Below are positions 26,224 through 34,029 of a stretch of DNA of 44,908 nucleotides, in pieces; the stretch's first letter is position 1; each line of letters begins with the position of its first letter. The notes under the pieces are model-generated. The model was not told where the DNA came from. It made no database searches and was given only the letters and a program-made list of their open reading frames with translations. The translations under genes and the position numbers were made by a program. The stretch comes from Planctomycetota bacterium (GTDB lineage: Bacteria; Planctomycetota; Planctomycetia; Pirellulales; Pirellulaceae). Where the stretch lies: assembly GCA_018970165.1 (NCBI GenBank), contig JAGWWZ010000013.1, positions 1 through 44,908 of the forward strand, given 5' to 3'.

Positions 26224-26390
26224 CACTGCGATGAACTTGGACATGCATAGGTGAGAACTTGGGTGATGAGAAGTTGTGAGAACTTGGACATGCACTGCGT
26301 TGAGCGAGGTGAGTGTGAGAGGTGAGAACTTGGACAGGCACTGCGTTGTGCATGGTGAGAACTAGGACATGCATTGCATTATGTTGCATG
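26224..26390 (+). repeat. Array of five degenerate REP-like repeats on the left of the transposase
   Basis: The core GAACTTGG recurs at 26233, 26255, 26280 and 26326, with a variant GAACTAGG at 26359, mostly preceded by GTGA and followed by ACATGCA. Copies at 26276-26302 and 26322-26348 share 26 of 27 bp, including a trailing CACTGCGTTG. The last copy carries an inverted repeat CATGCA/TGCATG (26368-26373, 26385-26390) able to fold into a hairpin. The array fills the space after the cytochrome gene and points toward the transposase. Confidence 0.8.
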
Positions 26391-26535
26391 ATGAAATGCT
26401 AGCAACGGTCGCTTCGCAACAAATGGTTCTGTCTTTCGGAAGCTAACACATACTGAGTGGTTGATGAGGTCATTGGACCTGGATATCTTGGCGATCCTTC
26501 TAAGTCCGCTTTTGCCCGAAGGGAGGTACTTCGCA

Positions 26536-27558
26536 ATGACCCAACCGCGTTCAACGATTGTCAATCCCAGCGTCACTCGTTGGTACCACTGCATCTCCCG
26601 ATGCGTGCGCCAAGCATTTCTTATTGCTGACAACCAGGAGTTCGATCGCAAAGCATGGATCGATAACAGGCTCAAGGAATTGAATTCGCTCTTCGCTGTT
26701 TCCGTTGCTGGATTCAGTTCCATGGATAACCATTTTCATCTCCTGCTCCGCATGGATCCCGAGGTGGCCGAAGCCTGGACTCCCCTCCAAGTCGTCCAGC
26801 GTTGGCTCAGTCTTTACCCGCTCCGCGTCAATCGAAGGCCCGTTGTTCCAACACAGGAAGATCTCGATCGATTGGCTTCCGATGCGAAGTGGGTCAAGGA
26901 GAGACGCTCGCGTCTGGCTTCCTTGAGTTGGTTCATGAAATGCTTGAAAGAACCACTCTCTCGCAAAATCAATCGGGAAGAGAAGTGCCGCGGAACCTTC
27001 TTCGAGGGCCGCTTCAAATCGATCGCGATTCTGGACGAGGAATCCATCTTCACAGTCGCGGCCTATATCGATTTGAATCCCGTTGCGGCGGGTATCTGCG
27101 GGTTGCCTGAGCATTCTCCCTATACTTCAATCAAGGAGCGAGTCGAGCACTTGATCGCCCAAGGACGCTTGCTCGACGTTGCGCAGATTCGCAATGGAAG
27201 CGTCGCTGCCAAGCGAGTCAGCGAAGGGATCGAACAGGATCATTGGCTGATCCCCATCGAAGATCAACGCTCTCAGGGTTCAAACCGCGAAGGCATCAAA
27301 GAGGGCTTTACTCTTGGCCAGTACTTGATGCTGGTCGACTGCATGAGCCGATCGGTGCGCGAGGGGAAGGCGAATATCTCGCCGGACGAGGAATCGATCT
27401 TTGAGCGTCTGGAGATGGACGCGCAGTGTTGGTTGGGGAGAGTTACCCAGATGCTGACCAGTCAACGCTTCTATGGAAGTTTCATGTCCGCATCGCGGGA
27501 TGCTCTCCGGCGGGTCGCCCAGAAGTTGGGGGTGCGGCAACTCGCCAACACCGCATAG
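26536..27558 (+). CDS. REP-associated tyrosine transposase (RAYT, Y1/HUH family)
   Basis: A 340-aa transposase of the Y1_Tnp (IS200/IS605-related) superfamily that acts on single-stranded hairpin DNA. The HUH metal site is in 'SMDNHFHLLLRMDPE', the N-terminal strand in 'RWYHCISRCVRQAFL', and the catalytic tyrosine is expected in 'VAAYIDLNPVAAG'. The conserved RGTFFEGRFKS precedes it. The ATG at 26536 is chosen over 26461 because GGGAGG lies nine bases upstream. It is longer than compact RAYTs: ~130 residues after the catalytic helix have no recognised domain. The frame is intact, so the gene may still be active. Repeats of related sequence sit on both sides in opposite orientation. Confidence 0.92.
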   Translation: MTQPRSTIVNPSVTRWYHCISRCVRQAFLIADNQEFDRKAWIDNRLKELNSLFAVSVAGFSSMDNHFHLLLRMDPEVAEAWTPLQVVQRWLSLYPLRVNRRPVVPTQEDLDRLASDAKWVKERRSRLASLSWFMKCLKEPLSRKINREEKCRGTFFEGRFKSIAILDEESIFTVAAYIDLNPVAAGICGLPEHSPYTSIKERVEHLIAQGRLLDVAQIRNGSVAAKRVSEGIEQDHWLIPIEDQRSQGSNREGIKEGFTLGQYLMLVDCMSRSVREGKANISPDEESIFERLEMDAQCWLGRVTQMLTSQRFYGSFMSASRDALRRVAQKLGVRQLANTA

Positions 27559-27782
27559 TGTGCGTGCAACGCGTGAATTACGGATCCTCTAAGCCCATCC
27601 GCCAACCCTTCTGAGGAGAAGGTCTGCGGTCAGCGGACGCAAAACCGCATATCGACGGGCATCTGACGCGCAAAACATCCCAAAATCCGGTCGATGACTC
27701 TGTCATGGAGAGTCGAATCGCCGCCAACATGGCGTGACAGCAATGCAAGCGTTCACTCGCAAATGCCTGCAAACAGAAAACG
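27559..27782. other. Gene-free stretch between the transposase and its right-hand repeats
   Basis: I see no credible gene here. A short hairpin GACTCT / AGAGTC (from 27696) with a 7-nt loop is present. The stretch probably belongs to the transposable module's right flank. Confidence 0.4.
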
Positions 27783-27860
27783 CTATGCATGTCCATGTTC
27801 TTCTATGCATGTCCATGTTCTTCTTGCATGTTCTTCTTCTTCCATGTTCTTTTCTTTATG
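27783..27860 (-). repeat. Right-hand REP-like repeats: perfect 20-bp tandem duplication plus degenerate tail
   Basis: CTATGCATGTCCATGTTCTT occurs twice in tandem (27783-27802 and 27803-27822). A shortened copy at 27823-27835 and a CATGTTCTT remnant at 27843 follow. The words are inverted relative to the left array. The array runs up to the stop codon of the UVR-motif gene. Confidence 0.85.
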
Positions 27861-28545
27861 ATGCTAGGACGATCTCTGGACGAAGGGCTTGGGCGAATTG
27901 CTCGCTGACTGGCCCGTTTGCGAAGATAACGAAATCACATCTGACTTCCTTCAACCCTTGAACCAGTTGCTCCTGAAGCTCGTTACTCAAGAACGCGGAT
28001 GGATCAAGCACGCTCAGAACAAGGGGCTGTTCGTGCTCGATACACCGCGAAATCTCTCTGAACAAGCAAGGCATCACTTCACCGAGCATATCTGATTTGA
28101 ACTGACGGAACGTTTCAACACACAAAACAGGCAATAACGCCCGAAAATGCCGACTGAAAATGTCGTTAACCTCGAGGAGAGTTTGCAGCTCTCCAGCGGG
28201 TGATTCCGAATCTGATGTCAATGCAAGATGGATCGGAGATGCGAGTGACTTGGGCCATTGCTGCGGGATTGCTGCGTCCTTTGCCACTGGCTTTAACTCA
28301 AGCATATCTAGTATAGGAAAGACTTGACATCCCGGGGCATGGGTACCTCTCAATATGTTCTTCAAGACGTAGGGCGGAAATTGAAAGCCTTGCAATCGCG
28401 ACGTTTCATCATCAAGAGCCTTTAGAAGATAAGCCGCCGCCTCAAAATCACTGCGAGCGATGGCCTCTTCTTTCTCCCGTCGCAGGGCCGATATTTTCTT
28501 CATGATTTCTAGGGCTTCGGCTTTCAATGCGGGCGAGTTTTCCAT
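27856..28545 (-). CDS. Protein of unknown function with an N-terminal UVR (UvrB/UvrC) motif
   Basis: A 229-aa protein I do not recognise as a whole. Residues ~12-50 form a helical hairpin like the UVR motif of UvrB, UvrC and ClpC-type proteins: 'LRREKEEAIARSDFEAAAYL' then LKALDDETSRL. The rest (~90-229) is mixed alpha/beta with two conspicuous hydrophobic strands, 'PLVLSVLDPSAFL' and CDFVIFANG, which could belong to a nucleotide-binding-like fold, but no Walker A is seen. No signal peptide. The ATG at 28545 has AAAGG about 8 nt upstream. The neighbours are the REP repeats (touching its stop) and a DksA-like gene upstream on the same strand. It could be an adaptor contacting UvrA/UvrB or McsA-like partners; this is inference. 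Confidence 0.65.
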   Translation of the reverse strand: MENSPALKAEALEIMKKISALRREKEEAIARSDFEAAAYLLKALDDETSRLQGFQFPPYVLKNILRGTHAPGCQVFPILDMLELKPVAKDAAIPQQWPKSLASPIHLALTSDSESPAGELQTLLEVNDIFSRHFRALLPVLCVETFRQFKSDMLGEVMPCLFREISRCIEHEQPLVLSVLDPSAFLSNELQEQLVQGLKEVRCDFVIFANGPVSEQFAQALRPEIVLAS

Positions 28546-28583
28546 GCTAAGACCTTTCGTGTTTAAGCCGTTTCCGAGACTCC

Positions 28584-28615
28584 AAAACGTTTTCTGCTCA
28601 AATTTAGAGAAAACG
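28584..28615 (-). terminator. Possible terminator after the DksA-like gene
   Basis: On the minus strand CGTTTTCT pairs with AGAAAACG (28608-28615 and 28588-28595) over a 12-nt loop and is followed by TTTT. The stem is AT-rich, so strength is uncertain. It lies between the DksA-like gene and the UVR-motif gene. Confidence 0.4.
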
Positions 28616-28658
28616 AATCATCCACACTTCGTTGATTTGGACCGAATCTCTGGATGGA

Positions 28659-28979
28659 CTAAGTCGCACAATCGACGCAAGTCCCCGTAAATGGCAGCGC
28701 TGTTAGCCGAGCCTTTGCTATTGCTTTGCCGCACTCAACGCATATTCCGTACTTGCCGTGTGCGATCCGATCGAGGGCTAAACGAATCTCGTGGATATCG
28801 TGAATCGTAACGTCATTTAACCCCGCTAGGACTTCATCGTTCTCATGAAAGATTGCGTTTTCCCCAGAGTCGGCCTCCCCCGGTTGACTAAGACGATTCT
28901 CCAAACGCTCGGAACGTTCCTCGAGTTCCTTGAGCTTTTGTTCCAATTGCAGCTTGATCTGCTCATGGTCTTTTTTCAT
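28659..28979 (-). CDS. DksA/TraR-family C4 zinc-finger protein
   Basis: A 106-aa protein with an N-terminal coiled coil (~1-45, rich in Lys, Glu and Leu) and a C-terminal zinc finger. The finger is C-x2-C-x17-C-x2-C: GICVECGKAI then GTCVDCA, the exact DksA spacing. Just before it comes 'IRLALDRIAHGKYGICVECG', the family signature. Members bind the RNA polymerase secondary channel or are general transcription regulators. The ATG at 28979 is preferred because AGGAG lies 9 nt upstream; an earlier in-frame start at 29012 lacks this. The protein is shorter than E. coli DksA (151 aa), closer to TraR-like and CarD-less bacterial small forms. Regulated targets are unknown. Confidence 0.88.
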   Translation of the reverse strand: MKKDHEQIKLQLEQKLKELEERSERLENRLSQPGEADSGENAIFHENDEVLAGLNDVTIHDIHEIRLALDRIAHGKYGICVECGKAIAKARLTALPFTGTCVDCAT

Positions 28980-29102
28980 CCCATGTCTCCTAGCAAAAAA
29001 ACCATCTGCCACCTAACCCAACGTGGCTCATTGTCATTCATAAGGGAGTTGGGCTCCCCTGTCATTTTCTGACCTCAGTGATCGCCTCCTTTTCAGCGAT
29101 CG

Positions 29103-31121
29103 CTACTGCGAGATCTTCAACTCGTCACCCAACATGGCCCACGCCTTGGGTGGTTCCTTGCCGGTCCAGTCGATCGATCGGAGCAAAAGCCGAGTTGAAT
29201 CCCCTCGGAACCCATGCTCCTTTAGCAACGCCAACAAACGCATTTCTAGCATCGCAACTAGCTTGCCGCTATTCGCAGCGCTCGCACTCTCATCCCAGAA
29301 GGCTGCAGTCGCGATATCGATTTCATCCTCCTGTCCCCCCAACAGTTGGCCGAGGTCCAGCCCTGTACTCGCTTCGGGGCGATGGACTACTTTGTATTTG
29401 TCGAGTTTCGCTCCCTTAGCCACCATCGAGAGTGCATCGTCCAGACCGCCGAGTTGATCTACAAGCTGATTGGCCTTGGCCTGCTCGCCCGACCAGACTC
29501 GCCCTCCAGCAAGAGTCTTGAGGGTATCAACTGGAATGCCGCGCGATGTCGATGCGATCTGTAGGAATTTGTTGTAGATCGTATCGATAAAGCCTTGCAT
29601 CGCATCGATCTCCTCCTCGGTCCATGCATGGTTGAGTGCATCCATTCCGGCAGCTGAATCGAGTGTGACAGACTCGACGTGAACGCCGACTCGCCGCATC
29701 AGCGTCCCTGCGCTGACCTTCAGCGAAAAGACTCCAATCGAACCAGTGATCGTCCCATATTCTGCAAAAATGGGCTGCCCAATACAAGTAATCCAGTACC
29801 CGCCGGAAGCAGCCATTTCACCCATGGAGTAAACCAACGTCTTCTTCTTGGCAAGAGCATCGAGTGCCTGACGAATCGCTTCGCTCGCAGTCGCACTTCC
29901 CCCTGGCGAATTGATTCGAACCACGACCCCCTTGACCTTATCATCCGCAGCCAAGTCTTCGATCAGTTTTACCGTAGGTCCAGAAACAATCGCGCCGGAC
30001 TTGGCAGCCTTTCCATCCTCTATCGTGCCGCTCAAATGGAGAACAACGATGGCGTTCTCCTTCAACTTCGAAGGATCCTTTGGCGGAGCCATCGCTTTAC
30101 CCATCAACTCAAAGATCGATACTTCGCGCTTTGGCTTCGACTTAGGAGTTGTCCATTCGTAGTTTTCTCCTAATCCGTCCATAATTGTCTTCTTCATGGA
30201 ACCGTACGGAACCAAGCGGTCGACAAGTCGGCTCGAAAGGGCCTCAGCAGGGAGAATCATACGTTTCTTCTGCAGATCTCGAACTACGCCGGCCGACAGC
30301 CCTCGGCCCTTCGCAATACGAGTGACTTGAGCGCTGTTGATCGATTCGAGCATCGCGAGGTAATGGGCCTTGAGGTGTTTCGACATAGTCGAGTTGAGGT
30401 AAGGTTCCACAGCACCTTTGAAATCCCCAGCGCGTGTCACCGATGCCTGAATACCCAACAGATCCATCGCGTCGCGATAAAACATGGTTTCCATAGACGA
30501 AGATGGGATATCGATGCCACCTAGATCTGCGAGCAAAACTTCATCGCATGCAGCGGCGATCGCCAAGTGAACATTGCCAGCGGACTCCAACCAAGCGATG
30601 CATTTCTTGCCATGGCTCCGCAGATGCTGCAAACGTCGCGACAACTCTTCGAGTTGCGCAGGGTTCATCGACAATGCCGAAGAGGACAAATCAAAAACCA
30701 CGTGCGTAACCAATTCCTCATGGCTCAGTTCGTCTAGGTAATCACAAAGCTTGAAAAACCCTTTTGGTTTTCCACCACCGCCACCGAGCACAAGATCGGT
30801 TGGGTTGAAACCGCCGCTGCTAGGTAAATCTTCATAGTTGCCACTCAAAGGCAAAACGCGAACTTGCTTCTTGGGAGGAGCCTTTGCTGTTTCCTTGGCA
30901 CTCTCATCTTTCTTCGCCTCAGGCTTTGCTTCGGCTGGCTTATCATCCAGCTTGGCTTCCTCCGGCTTGGCTTCCTCCGCCGTTTGCTCAGCGGGTGCGG
31001 CATTCGGAGCTTTGTCTTGCGCCTCAACGCGATGATACGCGACGACTGTAATCGATAGTGCTACTAAGCCCACGCTTAACGTGTGGATAGATAACTTACG
31101 CACAGGATCAATGAGCGACAT
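29103..31121 (-). CDS. sppA: SppA-like S49 signal peptide peptidase
   Basis: A 672-aa membrane-anchored S49-family serine protease, probably removing or degrading signal peptides in the membrane. Residues ~12-30 form a hydrophobic anchor (TLSVGLVALSITVVAY). A ~60-residue Ala/Glu/Lys/Pro linker follows. The two tandem S49 domains resemble the E. coli 67-kDa type. The C-terminal one carries the nucleophile in MAASGGYW (~residue 437), preceded by VVRINSPGGSATASEA and followed by TITGSIGVFS. The N-terminal domain normally donates the catalytic lysine; at the matching place I read 'IAAACDEVLLAD', with Glu rather than Lys, so the dyad is uncertain. The start at 31121 (MSLIDPVRKLS) is preferred over 31163. 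Confidence 0.85.
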   Translation of the reverse strand: MSLIDPVRKLSIHTLSVGLVALSITVVAYHRVEAQDKAPNAAPAEQTAEEAKPEEAKLDDKPAEAKPEAKKDESAKETAKAPPKKQVRVLPLSGNYEDLPSSGGFNPTDLVLGGGGGKPKGFFKLCDYLDELSHEELVTHVVFDLSSSALSMNPAQLEELSRRLQHLRSHGKKCIAWLESAGNVHLAIAAACDEVLLADLGGIDIPSSSMETMFYRDAMDLLGIQASVTRAGDFKGAVEPYLNSTMSKHLKAHYLAMLESINSAQVTRIAKGRGLSAGVVRDLQKKRMILPAEALSSRLVDRLVPYGSMKKTIMDGLGENYEWTTPKSKPKREVSIFELMGKAMAPPKDPSKLKENAIVVLHLSGTIEDGKAAKSGAIVSGPTVKLIEDLAADDKVKGVVVRINSPGGSATASEAIRQALDALAKKKTLVYSMGEMAASGGYWITCIGQPIFAEYGTITGSIGVFSLKVSAGTLMRRVGVHVESVTLDSAAGMDALNHAWTEEEIDAMQGFIDTIYNKFLQIASTSRGIPVDTLKTLAGGRVWSGEQAKANQLVDQLGGLDDALSMVAKGAKLDKYKVVHRPEASTGLDLGQLLGGQEDEIDIATAAFWDESASAANSGKLVAMLEMRLLALLKEHGFRGDSTRLLLRSIDWTGKEPPKAWAMLGDELKISQ

Positions 31122-31295
31122 ACTGCAACTCGAGAGTAAGGAAGACTGGACGCACCAATTCAATCAACCGATTGTAATCGATCGGAGCATATTTCTGGCA
31201 CCCGGGTGACAGTTTCTAAGATAGCGGGAACAGAAAAAGAGTCATAGGTTCCCAGTAAATCGGCATCTTGGCTGAACTGCAGCGGGCGATTTGGC

Positions 31296-33872
31296 CTAGA
31301 ACAATTCCCTTTGGATGTACCCCCCTGGTTTGACCGGTTTCACTAGGGATGCCTCCGATGGTCCACGGCTCGTCAGCCAAGTGATGATCCGTCCAGCCAT
31401 CGCACGACCGCTCTCGAGAGCCCCTTCGATACCGCTTCCTACCCATGTATCACCGCATGCCCCCACACCTACAGATTTATCCCAAAAACAAGTGGGTCTG
31501 TTTTCTTGTATCTCGGTATCCGAGAGACCAGCAACTGGCTTCGCATATCGCCAACGATGCGATTCACGATGCAATAGACCGGGCAACTCCGGCAATCCGG
31601 ATTCGCGGATCTGAATGAGGATCCGTTCCGCTGCTTCCTGTGGATCGCATTCGAGATGTCGGCTCGTCCACTCCGCATCCATCTGAACGACCCATGCATC
31701 GATATCACTCGACCTCCCGGGCTTGCTCGATTCCCTCCCCAGCCATGACAAACCATGACTGGAACATCTCACTCCGTCGAGGGGCACATTCCATCTGTTT
31801 TCGAGAACCATCATCAACGTCCAACATGCTTCATGAGCCTGCAGCGGCAATAACTCTCTCCAATCGCAAGCCGCCGGCACAAGCGATCGCACCTGCTCGG
31901 TGGGTATCGCAAATACGATTGCGTCGAAGGGTTCTAACGTCTTCATTGCGCTCGTCGATGCAGCATCCTGCGTCTCGACCTGCAGTCGATAACTCGCGAG
32001 ACCTTCTTCAATAGCCACAAGTCGATGATTCAGCAGACACTTCAATTCGCGTGCCAAGTGTTTTCCAATCGCATTCATGCCTCCCAAGCCCACCCATCGA
32101 GGTCGCGAACTTGGTAACGAACGAAAGTCCCTTCCATTCCATTCCCCCAGATCGCCTCGCCAAGGGGCGATAACTCCGTCCTGATGCCATGATCGCACGA
32201 ACCAATCCCATCGAGGGTCAGCAAACTCCGCGTAGGGTGCACCATGATCGACGATGACGCTCTCCCATAGCCGACGACTTGCACAGCGTCCTCCGAAGCC
32301 TCGCGATTTCTCGATGAGTGTGACATCAACCCCATGATCAGCCAGCGTTCGTGCGCACATAGAGCCGGCCATTCCGGCACCAATCACAGCAGCGCGCGCT
32401 TCTCGACGACTGATCGGTCTTCGAACATGAGCTTCATACGGTTCCAAACGCATGCGCTGCGAGTGCTCACTCGTGGGTCGATCCCGTACCGTGCCAAGAA
32501 TAGTTTGCTCCGGTGAAAACGGTCGATCGAACTGACCCAGACACCACAGAATACCGCCGTACGATGCAGGGTCTCGTCCATCCAAGGCGTACCGATGATT
32601 CAGGTCGATCAAGAGTTCCAACGCCTCGTTCGCATTGCGAGTCCATCGGAGCAAAGCCTTTCCCCATGTCATGCGTACGTTGTTGTGCAACTCGCCATGC
32701 CTAAGCAGACTTTCCTGACACGCATTCCAAAGGCGATCCTCGGTACGGGCGCGAGACAGTGTCTCCCATGAGTAGATTGCTGGTCGATCATCCGCTTCAT
32801 GCTCTGCGAGTGTCGCAACGGCCCAATTCGGCAGGGCTTTGGTCGACGCATACTCCGGCCGGTAAAAGCAGAAGCCATACGCCAACTCCCGCCAGATGAG
32901 CAACTCGTCCAAGTACTTTTCCGCCTTCATCCCGTTGGCTTCGCGTGCCAAACGCATCGGCGAAACCATGCCGTAGTGCAAATAGGCCGACATCCGACTG
33001 GCGACTCCGGATATGGGATCGTTTCGCTTTGCCGCATATTGTCTCAACGGACCAGCAACAAACGCATTCCATCGCTTGTATCCCTCGACGGAACCACCGG
33101 GTGTATCGGCTACAGGACCAACACCATGATCGATCCGGCAACAGGCTATTAAATCTTGGAGATCTACAGATTCGATCTCCACGGGTTCAAAGGGTAGCTT
33201 CCCCTCGAAAGCCTTCGGCGATCCGCTCGCTACAGGCCAAGGCTTATCGATTCTTTCTGCATACAGTTTTTTCGTTGCATCGCGAAACGCGAAGGCGCGA
33301 TCGAATGCCCGACCTACTAATCGCATTGGGACGACACACGCTGTATCGACGGCCAGACACGGCAGTCCGGGCAGATAGGCAAGCCGTTCCAGCCAGCGAT
33401 CAGTCGGCTCTCCAGGAAAATCCTCCGTTACCAAGACGCTCGCACATCTCGCAAGCCTTAGAAGCGAGGGGGTCGCATCCTCCGCTGTCTCCACATGGAG
33501 CGCGAAACGAATCCCCATTGATCGATACTGTTGGCTCAAGTCGCGAGCTGATTGAAGCTGAAACCAATGGTGACGATCGGAAGCATACCGATACCGCTCG
33601 CTTAACCCTTGATACACGAGCAACGGTCGCTCCAAAGCAAGCGACAACTCAATCGCCGTATCCAGAGCTGGATTCTCGACCGTGCGCTGAGCGTGATGTG
33701 TCCAGTAAACGATCGGTCCATCGGGCAATGATCGCGACTCGTATAGGGCCAGCGACTGGCGCTGCCGAGTCCGCGAGACAACCCGAATCCTTTCCGTTAG
33801 ATGCACCGGCAGTTTTGAAACGGCTGCGGCCAAAAGCATCGGTAAAGATTTCATATCCGATTCAGGATTCAT
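31296..33872 (-). CDS. Fusion of a class II-like DNA photolyase/cryptochrome and a renalase-like FAD oxidoreductase
   Basis: An 858-aa two-part protein. The N-terminal ~480 residues match the photolyase/cryptochrome family, nearest class II. The antenna-domain start is 'GPIVYWTHHAQRTVENPALD'. The FAD-binding helices include 'DELLIWRELAYGFCFYRPEY', 'LWNACQESLLRHGELHNNVR', RMTWGKALLRWT and 'HRYALDGRDPASYGGILWCL'. From ~490 a second enzyme begins with a Rossmann dinucleotide motif 'AAVIGAGMAGSMCARTLADH' and IEKSRGFGGRC, typical of renalase-like NAD/FAD-dependent amine oxidase-fold proteins (COG3380 type). It ends with 'GVGACGDTWVGSGIEGALES', the FAD-binding C-terminal motif. No stop or frameshift separates the parts. 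The oxidoreductase could supply reduced flavin to the photolyase, but that is inference. The start is taken at ATG 33872 (MNPESDMKSL). Confidence 0.9.
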   Translation of the reverse strand: MNPESDMKSLPMLLAAAVSKLPVHLTERIRVVSRTRQRQSLALYESRSLPDGPIVYWTHHAQRTVENPALDTAIELSLALERPLLVYQGLSERYRYASDRHHWFQLQSARDLSQQYRSMGIRFALHVETAEDATPSLLRLARCASVLVTEDFPGEPTDRWLERLAYLPGLPCLAVDTACVVPMRLVGRAFDRAFAFRDATKKLYAERIDKPWPVASGSPKAFEGKLPFEPVEIESVDLQDLIACCRIDHGVGPVADTPGGSVEGYKRWNAFVAGPLRQYAAKRNDPISGVASRMSAYLHYGMVSPMRLAREANGMKAEKYLDELLIWRELAYGFCFYRPEYASTKALPNWAVATLAEHEADDRPAIYSWETLSRARTEDRLWNACQESLLRHGELHNNVRMTWGKALLRWTRNANEALELLIDLNHRYALDGRDPASYGGILWCLGQFDRPFSPEQTILGTVRDRPTSEHSQRMRLEPYEAHVRRPISRREARAAVIGAGMAGSMCARTLADHGVDVTLIEKSRGFGGRCASRRLWESVIVDHGAPYAEFADPRWDWFVRSWHQDGVIAPWRGDLGEWNGRDFRSLPSSRPRWVGLGGMNAIGKHLARELKCLLNHRLVAIEEGLASYRLQVETQDAASTSAMKTLEPFDAIVFAIPTEQVRSLVPAACDWRELLPLQAHEACWTLMMVLENRWNVPLDGVRCSSHGLSWLGRESSKPGRSSDIDAWVVQMDAEWTSRHLECDPQEAAERILIQIRESGLPELPGLLHRESHRWRYAKPVAGLSDTEIQENRPTCFWDKSVGVGACGDTWVGSGIEGALESGRAMAGRIITWLTSRGPSEASLVKPVKPGGYIQRELF

Positions 33873-34029
33873 AGTGCTTTCGTGCAAGTGGGCAATACGG
33901 TGACTACAACTTCGGCGCACCGAGTTGTTATGAACTCAAATACGTCCAATCTGTATCGGATCGACGGAACGCTACTTCTAAGCCCCGAGAGCGAGATGGG
34001 AATACGGATCGTGAACTTGGCTTGATGTG

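Larger units (their letters stand above)
26233..27822 (+). mobile_element. Putative REP/RAYT element: transposase gene bounded by inverted repeat copies
   Basis: The 18-bp word GAACTTGGACATGCATAG (26233-26250) lies left of the transposase. On the right the reverse complement GAACATGGACATGCATAG is read from 27783-27800 and again from 27803-27820, matching the left copy at 17 of 18 positions. The enclosed 1.6 kb holds a Y1-type transposase and little else. Whether the outer copies mark true ends is not known, because Y1 elements do not need terminal inverted repeats. Confidence 0.6.

Noticed and set aside
27578-27796. Minus-strand 72-codon frame in the right flank of the transposase
   Set aside because: Its start falls in the repeat words and it has no domain or ribosome site; probably chance.
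32945-33874. Plus-strand open frame of 309 codons
   Set aside because: It is antisense to the photolyase fusion; its translation is Arg/His/Pro-rich without any domain, while the minus strand shows clear photolyase motifs.
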